Assembly: GCF_963678635.1 (NCBI RefSeq)
Contig: NC_087067.1
Coordinates: 40,508,379-40,572,378, forward strand
Reading direction: 5' to 3'
DNA: 64,000 nt
Source: Symsagittifera roscoffensis
Lineage: Eukaryota > Xenacoelomorpha > Acoela > Convolutidae
Below, one piece after another: positions 12,146 to 21,019 of the stretch. Each line of letters begins with the position of its first letter. Position 1 is the stretch's first letter. The translations under genes were made by a program, and so were the position numbers. The notes beneath the pieces were generated by a model. The model searched no databases and had not been told where the DNA came from. It saw only the letters and a list, made by a program, of their open reading frames with translations.

Positions 12146-14924
12146 TCAATAACGTTGTGACGTTAAAAAACTGCATTGGTTAGGAATGGAGCTGCATAAC
12201 ATGCATTTTCTAAGCGGAGTTTTCTCCATATTGGGTAGAATTGTTCGCTTGCAGACAAAGCAAGTCGAACAATTTGGCGCTGTATTCACCTTGTGCATAA
12301 CACACAGCCACGCCTCCCCTCCTCCTACGGGTGAAAAATTGGTGGGGCCCGAACAGATAACACAACACTGGGCATTTGGCCGAACTAGTTGACCCATACC
12401 TTTCATAGAGTTCTTGCAAAATACACAAACGAATAGCTGCGTCTCGTTAATTTGGTTTTTCTGGCACATTTTTGAGCACGCCAGTCGCTTCAAAAATTGA
12501 GATTTTTCAAAATATGGGGACTTAATTCCAATTTCGTGTGTTTTAAAAAAAGAAACAAGCTCGTTATTTTTGCCCAGTTTCTGTAACTGAAACGGGACTT
12601 CAATTTGAATAGTTCTTTCGTCGCATAGGCTCGATTTGAAGTCGCGGAAGTATTTCAGTATATCAAGTCGAGACTGCTGACAATCTTCGTTTGAGAGAAG
12701 GTCTTCAATTGCTTTTCTGATGCAATCTTCTTTAAGAGAGTAGATTACTTCGGACTGTCTTTTGTACATTAAAAGATATGGGCGAAGTTGTCGAAGCACC
12801 ATGTTCCAATTTTTGGCATCTAAAGCATAACATTTGATTTATTCCTTTAACTGCGTAAAACTGTAGATGGTTAAGCGCTAAGAATTCAACTGTTAACCGT
12901 ATACAATTTTTATACCTTGCAATGAAATTTTTCATTTTTGTATTGGGGGGGGGGGGGGCAGACATAGTTTACTTACTCAATTGGTTTTTGGCTGCGAAAT
13001 CTCCCATTAACATTCTCATATCACATTCAGTTAGACCTGTTTTAACGCACAACAGATATCCACTGGCACGTGAAATCAACTTCGTGTCATCTTCAGTTAG
13101 AATTCGTTCTAGAATATTCTTCCCCAACTCCCAGATGTCATCGGGAAAAGATCGAATCTTATCAGTCAGGGTTTCGAAAACTCCGAAAGTTACTAATTCT
13201 CTACATGCCATTTCGAGCCACAAAGGAAAACAAGCGTTCCTTTTATCTAATAGAACCTCGTATTGCGTTTCATCAAGCTGCTTTTTGTAATTCGAGAAAA
13301 ATTTTTGGACAAAATTTTGAGACTGCGCTCGACTGAGACCTTGCAAACGCAAAACAGTTATGTCCAGATTACGTAATCGTAACAAAATTGCGTCATTTTC
13401 AAGGGAAGATGAGATAATAAGTTTGGTATTTGGTGATTCGTGAAATACTCTGGAAACCCAAGACAAAAACGTCTGCTGATGTTGCTCAGATTTTTCCATG
13501 AGGTCAACCGAATCGACGATAATCATTAAGGGTTTAGAAAGTTCGCTTGACTTTTTCACGACTGTTTCGAATTTTGCAATCAAAGTTTCTTGACTTGCTG
13601 AATCCTGCTTATCATTTTCATTGTTTTCCGTTGTATAATTCATGAAATCGTGCATCGAGTCAATTGTTTCTTCTAAAAATGAACTCTGCGCTTGGGAAGC
13701 AGGGTTGTTTGAGACAAAATGATAAATCAAGTTATATTTATCGGATTTTTCTGATAAATTTTCCACCAGTTTCGCTAGAAGTGCAGTTTTTCCGGCACCT
13801 GATTCGCTGGTCACCAAAACTATGTTTGATTGAAAGCTAGATTCTTTATTCTGATTGGCTGAGAAATCATTGCTACTGCTCTCTGATTGGTCAATATCAA
13901 GCATTGGGAAAATGTTCTGATTGGTTGTCAGAAATCGGTTCAACTGCTTCAGTTCCTGCTCTCGTCCCACAAAGTTAACGGCTAAAGATTTCACATTGGC
14001 TAATTTTTCCCAGTTTTTGTCCAAGTTATCCATGGGAAATGTTTGACTTACTCTCGAAGAGAAAAAATTGACAACTTTCGACTGAATTTCAGACAAATCC
14101 TCAATTTTCAGCGCTTGCGAATTTTCTTCAGCTATAACTGAAGGTGTATATTCGATAATCTGTGAATCAGAATAAGTTTGGAAAAGTGAGTTTTTCAGTG
14201 ATTCTAATTTTTGCTCGCTATGTTTGCTTGTATCCACGTAATCATTTCGTAAATCTTTTGAAATGGAGTTTGGAAACTCTACATTTCTAATAAATATCAA
14301 AGCATTTGGATTTGGTCGGAGCAAAGCTGCTTTCACAACCTCCATGTGTGTGATACTGGCGCCCGATACCCAGTCGTAATAGTCTTTGAAATCTGGACTG
14401 AATTTTGATTGGTCGGATAAATCCGGAACCCAACCGTACCTGGATCCGAGAAATAATATAAAGAACGGCTCGCCTTCTGTTTCGTATTTACACTGCTCTA
14501 TTGTATCCAGACAAACACTGATAGTTTTGCTGTCGCCGAAGTCTCGCGGGATGCCCCAACGCAAATCGCAGTCGTAAAAAGTCACGACCGAATTCCGACA
14601 AATATCCTCCAATTCGGGCAAAACATGCTTGACAAGAAACTCCCGCTCGTAGAAGAAATCTTTAAACGTCGAAGATATGAAAAAGCGAGCAATTCGCATT
14701 GATTTTGAACTCCGATCGCCTTTGTAGTTATCAATGGTGTAACTTGGTCTCTGTAACAGGATTTGCTTCCATAAAGGATCTTTTGAAAGGTCAATGCGAC
14801 GTCTCATGTTTTCGCTCTTCTCTCGTTTTTTCAACTCAGTTGTAGTTCGTTCTGTTTTCAGTTTAGCTCTCGACGAACTTTGCTCTGTAATGTTTGTTTT
14901 TTGAACTGATACAATCTCGCCCAT
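12146..14924 (-). CDS. DUF4062-NACHT ATPase with cysteine-rich C-terminus (TEP1/NPHP3/NWD-like), two exons
   Basis: Two coding exons: 14924-12977 and 12819-12146, about 873 residues in all. The 157-bp intron has a strong donor (GTAAGT after CAATTGA) and a TTTAG acceptor, and joins the frames in phase 1. I use the ATG at 14924; the open frame extends slightly upstream only through a TTG. A DUF4062 domain starts near residue 75 (FFISSTFKDF). A P-loop NTPase follows with Walker A SESGAGKTAL near residue 375 and a Walker B-like LMIIVDSVD near residue 470. A helical/winged-helix-like segment crosses the exon junction. The last ~110 residues carry several CxxC pairs (CVFC, CVIC, CFVC, CMLC), probably zinc-binding. 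This is the STAND-type architecture of NPHP3, TEP1 and NWD proteins, but no WD40 or TPR repeats follow here. No partner is known; a signalling or scaffold ATPase role is inference. Upstream non-coding exons are possible. Confidence 0.8.
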
Positions 14925-15901
14925 TTGAATAACCAAATCAGTAAAAAGACAGGTGATTTACTTGACTATTTTGACTATTTTGCTTGTTTTTGTGGTGCAT
15001 TTGAATAGAGAGTATTTTTATGTTCAATTTTTTTGCGTTGCTTGGTAAATGCGAAGGCTTTTGTTTGTGTTCAGTAACTGCACGCTCACAAAATGAGAAG
15101 CCTTTTCACATTTCTCTAATAGTACATACGCACCACAAGAATGCTTGATTTTTTGCAAAGGAAAATACATGGAGTTAATACTCACGGGAACTATATAGGA
15201 TGGGATTTCTTTCCGAGCTAATTTTCTAGCGATGGTTGCACAAAACAGGATGTCAAATTTGATAAAATCAGTATGCCTTGCTTAAGCCGCTGAAACACAC
15301 ACATAACTGCAAAATCTCGACAAAATTTGCTGATAGAATGGTTTCTTCAGTTTAATTCTTGCTCATTATTGCAGTTTTTACCTCATTCGGTCACTTTTTG
15401 CTAGAAAAAAATTTAAAAGTTAGAAAACAAATAAAAATATCGAGAGAAAGTTTGAAAAAAAATTCATTTGCATTTTTTTTAAATTTGTTTTTGTTTTCAT
15501 TTCGTTCCAGCTATCCTTGTTATTTCTTTGTTTGAAGGCTTGTCTCCGGATTCCAGAAGCCCACTTGCAAATTTTTTGAAAGTAAAACTTACATAACTTA
15601 ACCGTGTAATGTAGCGCTAAAGGGCAAATTATATAAAAATAAAATTGAAAAAAAAAGTTTTTTTCCCCCAATCCATGAGCTTTTTTGCTATCTCTGGCTG
15701 CGTTTACTCAGTGTTTCATGTCATCGGCTTCATCTGAACCAGCACCTTAATCCCCATTTAAACTACACGGCCAAGTTTATTTGGTTGATGAAAACCAAGA
15801 TTAGCAGTGTGCCTACACTATGTGTACCACTTCTACGGATACCTAATGAAATAAATAGATAATCTTTTACGCGTTGCGTAAAAGTTACAAGTATTTGATT
15901 T
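14925..15901. other. Non-coding flank between the NACHT gene and the gypsy element
   Basis: Contains the presumed promoter side of the minus-strand NACHT gene. I see no clear TATA or other defined element and no supported ORF. Confidence 0.4.
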
Positions 15902-15906
15902 ATACT

Positions 15907-16285
15907 TGTTATACCCTCAGCCGTTAGGTGAGGTATATACTGTGTAATCTCGATAGTCAAAGTCTATGCTTAATCGCTAACTAAGAATTGGAATACGAAG
16001 AGATTGAGAGCAACTTAATCTCAGTTTAGAAAGTTAAGTCTGATTCGAATCTGACCTCGAAATCATGAGAGAGACAGAGACTCATAAATAACTATTGAAT
16101 ATGGTGTTAGGTTTAATAGGTACTTAATTTAGATCAGACTTCTATATAGTTCAGTTTACATAGTGTTACATAAGTATATATGGTTAGCACTTGGGATGGA
16201 TGTAATGTTTTAGATAAACATAGTTCTAGTATATCCGAATGGATAACAGTTCATATTGGTATGTACTGTATCCGTATGGATAACA
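15907..16285 (-). repeat. 3' LTR of the minus-strand gypsy element
   Basis: 379 bp, identical in length to the 5' LTR and differing from it at three positions. It is followed on the element's 3' side by target-duplication copy ATACT (15902-15906). Confidence 0.95.
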
Positions 16286-16300
16286 TTCCCCTTGTTTCTT
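16286..16300 (-). other. Polypurine tract
   Basis: On the minus strand the bases just before the 3' LTR read AAGAAACAAGGGGAA, an almost pure purine run directly abutting TGTTATCC of the LTR. This is the expected plus-strand primer. Confidence 0.75.
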
Positions 16301-16314
16301 ATATGATGAATACA

Positions 16315-17301
16315 TCATATATCTTTTGAATTATCCGTAGCGTCCTTGTGTGAAGTTTTGGGGTCGTTTCCATCCAATGATAATTTCGATATCTGTTGAG
16401 TATATGCTTCCGATGATGTCTGTGGGGTTTGTGTAGTGCTCGGCTTGTTGTTATTCTCCTCGTTTGCGTATTTGCTTGTACGTTTAGTAGGTCGCTCTTG
16501 TTTTTCGTATTCTCTCTGGAAAGTCGTTGAGTTTTTGGGTGGAGAGATGGATTGGAGTATTTTCATGGCATCGTTAAAGTTGTCAATGAAGGATTTGTCC
16601 GGAGAGCATGACGTTTCATTCGATCTACCTATGACGTAACGTGAACTAATCGCTCGTTGTTGGGGGTTATTTGGGCTAAGAGACGTAGTTGACGTATCTA
16701 ATCCTGATGCGAAATTAGTTCGTGGGCTACTTTGTGGTGACGCCGTGTGTGTGTGTGATTTCGTTGGTGTTCTTACGGTATGTATGGGTTCATATACCGC
16801 TTCCGTTGGGCCGCCTGTTCCTTCACAAGATTCTGTAACCCTCATCTGTTCTGGTGTTTTCTCCGATGATTGGCACGGTGTTTTGTCACTTGATTCGATT
16901 TCTATACACTCTATGTCTGTTGAGGATTGTGGCGGCGTGGTTTTCCGATCTACTTTTTTGGCTGGCGGCATTTGCGGTGATTGTCTCAATTCTTGGATTA
17001 TTGAGTCGTCTGATGAGATGGAAATTGATGTGTCACATTCGAATTCTATGTTTTTGTTTGCCTCCTTGCGTATCTTATTCGGGCTGCCTTGACCTTTTCG
17101 GCTTGGTGACTTTAGATTTGTGGTTGACGTTTGGGTCTTTGTCGTCGGGGCTTTAGCTGTTGTTGGGATTATCCTGTGAATCCTATCATGTCCTAGTTTC
17201 CGTCTGCTGGTTGTTTGTCGAATAAGTTCCTCGACATTCTTGGGTGGTTTCCGTTTTGGGCTTGTTGTTGCTGTTGAGTTTTTTCCCCCCCCGGTTTCCA
17301 T
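16315..17301 (-). CDS. 3' ORF of the gypsy element, Ser/Thr/Pro-rich, no known domain
   Basis: 328 codons, overlapping the end of the integrase ORF by 116 nt. It sits where env would be, but it has no signal peptide or membrane segment. It is rich in S, T, P, K and Q, with basic stretches (SPKRKPPK, TTSRRKLG), and looks disordered. The ATG has an ideal context (ACCATGG). The start lies next to a GGGGGGGGAAAAAA run in which a one-base slip would join it to the integrase ORF. It may be a separate accessory protein or the true C-terminal extension of integrase. Confidence 0.7.
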   Translation of the reverse strand: METGGGKNSTATTSPKRKPPKNVEELIRQTTSRRKLGHDRIHRIIPTTAKAPTTKTQTSTTNLKSPSRKGQGSPNKIRKEANKNIEFECDTSISISSDDSIIQELRQSPQMPPAKKVDRKTTPPQSSTDIECIEIESSDKTPCQSSEKTPEQMRVTESCEGTGGPTEAVYEPIHTVRTPTKSHTHTASPQSSPRTNFASGLDTSTTSLSPNNPQQRAISSRYVIGRSNETSCSPDKSFIDNFNDAMKILQSISPPKNSTTFQREYEKQERPTKRTSKYANEENNNKPSTTQTPQTSSEAYTQQISKLSLDGNDPKTSHKDATDNSKDI

Positions 17302-19834
17302 GGTCTACTGTTTTCTTCTTTGGGAATTTTGAGCCAGTTGGTTCATTCTGATTGATTTCTTTGTCTAAAATACGGGATTTTGCTCTTGGTAAGTGTTTGT
17401 ATGCTACGAAATCTTTTAGTTGTGCCGGTCTACATTTCCCGTACACCCTTGGGTCAGGTACAAATGCTAGTCCGTCGTGCCTTATGACCCTTGGTTGTTT
17501 TCCGTCCTCCCGAACCCATGCCGTGTGCGGGGAGTAGTTAATTATTGACCCGTTTTCAATAACTTTGAATTGTGGCCCAAATACCCCTGGATTTTTTGTT
17601 TTGCGTGCAATGGTGCACGATTTTCGAGCTACTTGTTCAATGCGTTTTCCTAACGCCGGGTCTATAGTTTTTTGGGGTCCTTTAAATCGATCTTTTAGGA
17701 ACACCAAGGGAGCTCTTTCTATTCTATGTTTTTCCTGTTGTGTAAGCCACCGAATTGGTTTTCGTGTTCTAATATTTGCTATGTCATGTTTTGGGTTTTC
17801 TGCGAGAAAGGACCGTTTTACTTTTTGTAAATCATACGGTATATTATTAAGCGGAAGGTGCGCACCTATTGGAAACTTTCGTAGCAAGGCCTGGTCGAAC
17901 AGTTCATCTTCGTCTGTGTCCGACAGTGAGATTTGCTTCTTTGTCTCGGAGGGAGTCTGTCTATGTGGTGTTTGTCCTAGGGTTTTGCTTCTAACCGCCT
18001 GTGAGGATGGTCCCGCTGGTTCACACGATGGTTCGGGAAGGTACGTTTGCTTGTACACCACATTGAGTTCATCCTCGCTATTGGTTTCCCTATTCCAGAT
18101 GGCCTCCGGCGTGAGGGCCGGTTTTGTGAGCATTTTCTCATCTAGGCACGAAAGTTTTGTATTTTCCCATGAGAGACTAGAAATTTTAGGTGTAGTGCAA
18201 ATATTAGTTAGTGGTGTGTTTGGTTTACGCCCGTAGTGCGCTTCAAACGGCGTAACTTTTGTTGTTGCGTGTGGGGTAATGCGTAGTGTTTTGATTAATT
18301 CCGCTACATCTGACGCTAGTTTGTACGGTGTGTTGTTTTTATCGATCTTCATTATAGAGAGACGAGTTTTCAAAGTTCGAATTAGTCTTTCTACCATGCC
18401 CATTGAGCGATGGTCATCCACTGGGGCGAATATTAACTTAATATTATTGCTTTTACAGTAGATTCTAAATTTTTTAGCCCGAAACCCTTGAGCTTGGTCG
18501 CACCTGATATTCCTTGGTACCCCTTGGTTAACCAAATGTGTTTGCATAAATCTAATGATTGTGTCTGCTTTGTTATTCGTTACCACTTTTGCGTAAGGGA
18601 ATCGCGAGAATCTGTCTACCCCAACTAGAATGTACACGTCTTTATTGTTTTCGTCCGGTAGAGGTCCAGCGAAATCCAATTGGATTTCCAAGTTTGGTTC
18701 TACTACGGCGTCAAGGTTAGTATAGTGTTTTTTTCCAGATATCACCCGAAGATTCTTACCTTTGGTGCGGCACTCCTTGCAATTCTGTGCTGCCGTTACT
18801 ATGTCACGATGTAGGAATGGGTACCAAATATGTTTGGCAGCTTCTAGCATACTGCCTTGTCCTGGGTGGGTCAAATGAATTGAGTCAAGAATAATCTGTC
18901 TAAGCTGCTTCGGAATTACTACTCTATCGTCATATAGCAGCACATTGTCTCGAACCGACAGACGGTTTCGCACGTTATAGAAATAAGGACCGTAACAGGC
19001 TTTTATTTGCTCCCATTTTTGGTTCCGGATCATGTTGATCAGGGGCTGGAGGTTTCTATCTCGTTTTGTTGCGGCCGCAATAAATTCTACATCTAGTGCC
19101 TTTCTTAGGTTCTTTCGGAACAGTGGTACATCTTCATCCTCCATAGAGATGGCTTGGCACTCCGTTTGCTCCTCAGGTGGGTCTGTCTGACATATTTGGT
19201 CGGATTTTCTTGTGAATGTGAAGCTATCTTTTGAAGGAATTATCTGGTATCGCACATCGCTAAATGACAGTGTTGATCGGCCTGGTTCTTCTGATAATTC
19301 GTTCAATGATGTGATCTTAGTGGTTGGAATCGATAAATTGGTTTGTTGGCCGCTGTGGCATTTCCGCATAATTCTTTTGAAAGGGGGTAGTGACATTCCT
19401 GTCTGAAGTTGGCGACTCATTTTGTTTGTTACTGGCTCGGGGGGTGTTAACTTAGGGTACACTTGTTGATGGTGATGAATAAATGATGTTTCTTCTTTCC
19501 GTGCTTTTTCTATTGAGGGCTGATTGCAACTGTATGAATTTATCGAGTAAAACTTTGAAATAATTGGATGTGACTGAGAGAGATTTGAGTAATTTGAAAT
19601 TTTTGAGTGTGAAAGAGAGTGACTGTTTGTTATAGAATGATCGTTAACAGTGAACTGTGTTTCTTTTGTGTGCGAATTTGAACGATTAGAGTTTTCGTTC
19701 CGGTCGAGCTGTGCTGTGTGTTTAAATCCGTTTGGATTTTCGTTCATTTCGATGTTAGCTATAGTGCTGTCTTGGAATTCCAGGCAAGAAATGAAATCAT
19801 CAATAAGCGCGACTACGAAATGCGAAATGTTCAT
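17186..19834 (-). CDS. pol: Integrase and flanking linker (gypsy)
   Basis: 882 codons, in the same frame as gag-protease. Residues ~30-280 are a serine/asparagine-rich linker unusual in length for gypsy elements. Then an HHCC zinc finger (HLTHPGQGS..HIWYPF..CKECR), and an integrase core with D (QLDFAGPLP, ~18670), D (RCDQAQGF, ~18505) and E (MGMVERLI, ~18395). A long C-terminal region includes GPQFKVIENGS, reminiscent of a GPY/F module. The ATG at 19834 lies just past the 7-bp duplication and is probably not a native start. The last ~35 codons, downstream of a G8A6 run, overlap the next ORF. Confidence 0.9.
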   Translation of the reverse strand: MNISHFVVALIDDFISCLEFQDSTIANIEMNENPNGFKHTAQLDRNENSNRSNSHTKETQFTVNDHSITNSHSLSHSKISNYSNLSQSHPIISKFYSINSYSCNQPSIEKARKEETSFIHHHQQVYPKLTPPEPVTNKMSRQLQTGMSLPPFKRIMRKCHSGQQTNLSIPTTKITSLNELSEEPGRSTLSFSDVRYQIIPSKDSFTFTRKSDQICQTDPPEEQTECQAISMEDEDVPLFRKNLRKALDVEFIAAATKRDRNLQPLINMIRNQKWEQIKACYGPYFYNVRNRLSVRDNVLLYDDRVVIPKQLRQIILDSIHLTHPGQGSMLEAAKHIWYPFLHRDIVTAAQNCKECRTKGKNLRVISGKKHYTNLDAVVEPNLEIQLDFAGPLPDENNKDVYILVGVDRFSRFPYAKVVTNNKADTIIRFMQTHLVNQGVPRNIRCDQAQGFRAKKFRIYCKSNNIKLIFAPVDDHRSMGMVERLIRTLKTRLSIMKIDKNNTPYKLASDVAELIKTLRITPHATTKVTPFEAHYGRKPNTPLTNICTTPKISSLSWENTKLSCLDEKMLTKPALTPEAIWNRETNSEDELNVVYKQTYLPEPSCEPAGPSSQAVRSKTLGQTPHRQTPSETKKQISLSDTDEDELFDQALLRKFPIGAHLPLNNIPYDLQKVKRSFLAENPKHDIANIRTRKPIRWLTQQEKHRIERAPLVFLKDRFKGPQKTIDPALGKRIEQVARKSCTIARKTKNPGVFGPQFKVIENGSIINYSPHTAWVREDGKQPRVIRHDGLAFVPDPRVYGKCRPAQLKDFVAYKHLPRAKSRILDKEINQNEPTGSKFPKKKTVDHGNRGGKKLNSNNKPKTETTQECRGTYSTNNQQTETRT

Positions 19835-19859
19835 CCCAATATGCGGGCGGTTGTGGTTT

Positions 19860-21011
19860 TCATACCGGATGGCGCGAAATATAATCTATTAAGCCCATTT
19901 TACTGCCGGAAAGGTGTTTGATGTCAAAATCAAATGGAATAAGACGGTCAATCCATCTAGTTAGGCGACTTTGATATGTTTTATTACTTTTATTACTATT
20001 TAGGGCACTGACCAGAGCTTGATGGTCCGTAATTAGTGTGAATCGGCGGCCATACAGATAGTATTTAAAATGATCAATAGCCCATACTGCCGCTAGGAGT
20101 TCCAATTCATTTACCGAATATTTGTTTTCACATGCGTTTAGAAATCTGGACGCGTACGCTACCGTAGCCCATCCGTCTGGCGTTTCTTGTTCGAGAGCAG
20201 CTCCAATACCCTCGCGGCTGGCGTCACAGACTACTCGTGTTTCTCGGTTACTCACGAAATGACGATTTTCTGTGATGTTTCGCACCGCTGTCAGAATTGT
20301 TTGAAATGCCTCTTCATGTTTTTGATTCCACATAAAATGGAATTTAGAAGAAGAAGATAAGAGTGGCCTCAATGGTGTGCACAGTTGTGCTAGGTTTGGT
20401 ATAAATTTATTTAGATGATGAATTGAACCCATAAAACTTTTGAGTTGTTTGAAAGTTTTAGGGTGTTGTAGATTTGTGATCGCCTCAGTTTTCTTGTGTA
20501 TTGGTTTTGTCCCGTATTCATTTATGATGAATCCCAGCCATTCGACCTCTTTGCATCCGAATTTGCATTTGTTTAAGGAAATCGCCATATTTTCTTGATC
20601 CAGTTTATCTAATACCTTTTTTAGTTTGTTAGTGTGTTGTTCTTTCGTTCCGTGAGATATAACTAATATATCATCTAGAAACGCGAAAGTATCTTTTTCG
20701 TTGTTTAACGTCAGATCAATGGCTTTTTGGAATTCTGCGGGCATGTCCGTGAGCCCGTAAAATCCTGTTTGGAACTGATATGTTCCCGTCGCTTGTCCAC
20801 CAATTATACTAAAGTTACACTGCGTTTTAGTTTTTTCATCTAATTTTAATTGGCTATAAGCATATCGGAGGTCAATGGTAGAAAAATATGTTGTACCTGG
20901 TTTTCCAGTACCCTCTTGAGCTGATTGTGCCACATTATCGAGCAGGACGTCGATGTTAGGCATCTGGTACTTGTTTTTATGTATCGCTTTGTTGATTTGT
21001 TTTGAGTCCAT
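19860..21011 (-). CDS. pol: Reverse transcriptase-RNase H segment (gypsy)
   Basis: 383 codons from an internal ATG; really the middle of one gag-pol polyprotein. It has RT motifs FSTIDLRYAYSQL, GLTDMPAEFQ and the catalytic FLDD (a variant of the usual YxDD), near 20667-20690, followed by the connection LGFIINEYG. RNase H shows VVCDASREGIGA, ELLAAVWAIDHF and TDHQAL. It ends at TGA (19860-19862), just after the ISRHP motif that normally closes RNase H in gypsy elements. The downstream residues in this frame still read like the RNase H-integrase linker for about 15 codons before the 7-bp duplication shifts it. Confidence 0.9.
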   Translation of the reverse strand: MDSKQINKAIHKNKYQMPNIDVLLDNVAQSAQEGTGKPGTTYFSTIDLRYAYSQLKLDEKTKTQCNFSIIGGQATGTYQFQTGFYGLTDMPAEFQKAIDLTLNNEKDTFAFLDDILVISHGTKEQHTNKLKKVLDKLDQENMAISLNKCKFGCKEVEWLGFIINEYGTKPIHKKTEAITNLQHPKTFKQLKSFMGSIHHLNKFIPNLAQLCTPLRPLLSSSSKFHFMWNQKHEEAFQTILTAVRNITENRHFVSNRETRVVCDASREGIGAALEQETPDGWATVAYASRFLNACENKYSVNELELLAAVWAIDHFKYYLYGRRFTLITDHQALVSALNSNKSNKTYQSRLTRWIDRLIPFDFDIKHLSGSKMGLIDYISRHPV

Positions 21012-21019
21012 TGCTAATT

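Noticed and set aside
12945-12960. Long G run as a regulatory quadruplex
   Set aside because: It lies in the NACHT gene intron (C-run on the sense strand), where it may just be part of a pyrimidine tract or a homopolymer artefact.
17565-18236. 223-codon plus-strand frame inside the integrase region
   Set aside because: Antisense shadow of the integrase ORF, whose motifs are unambiguous.
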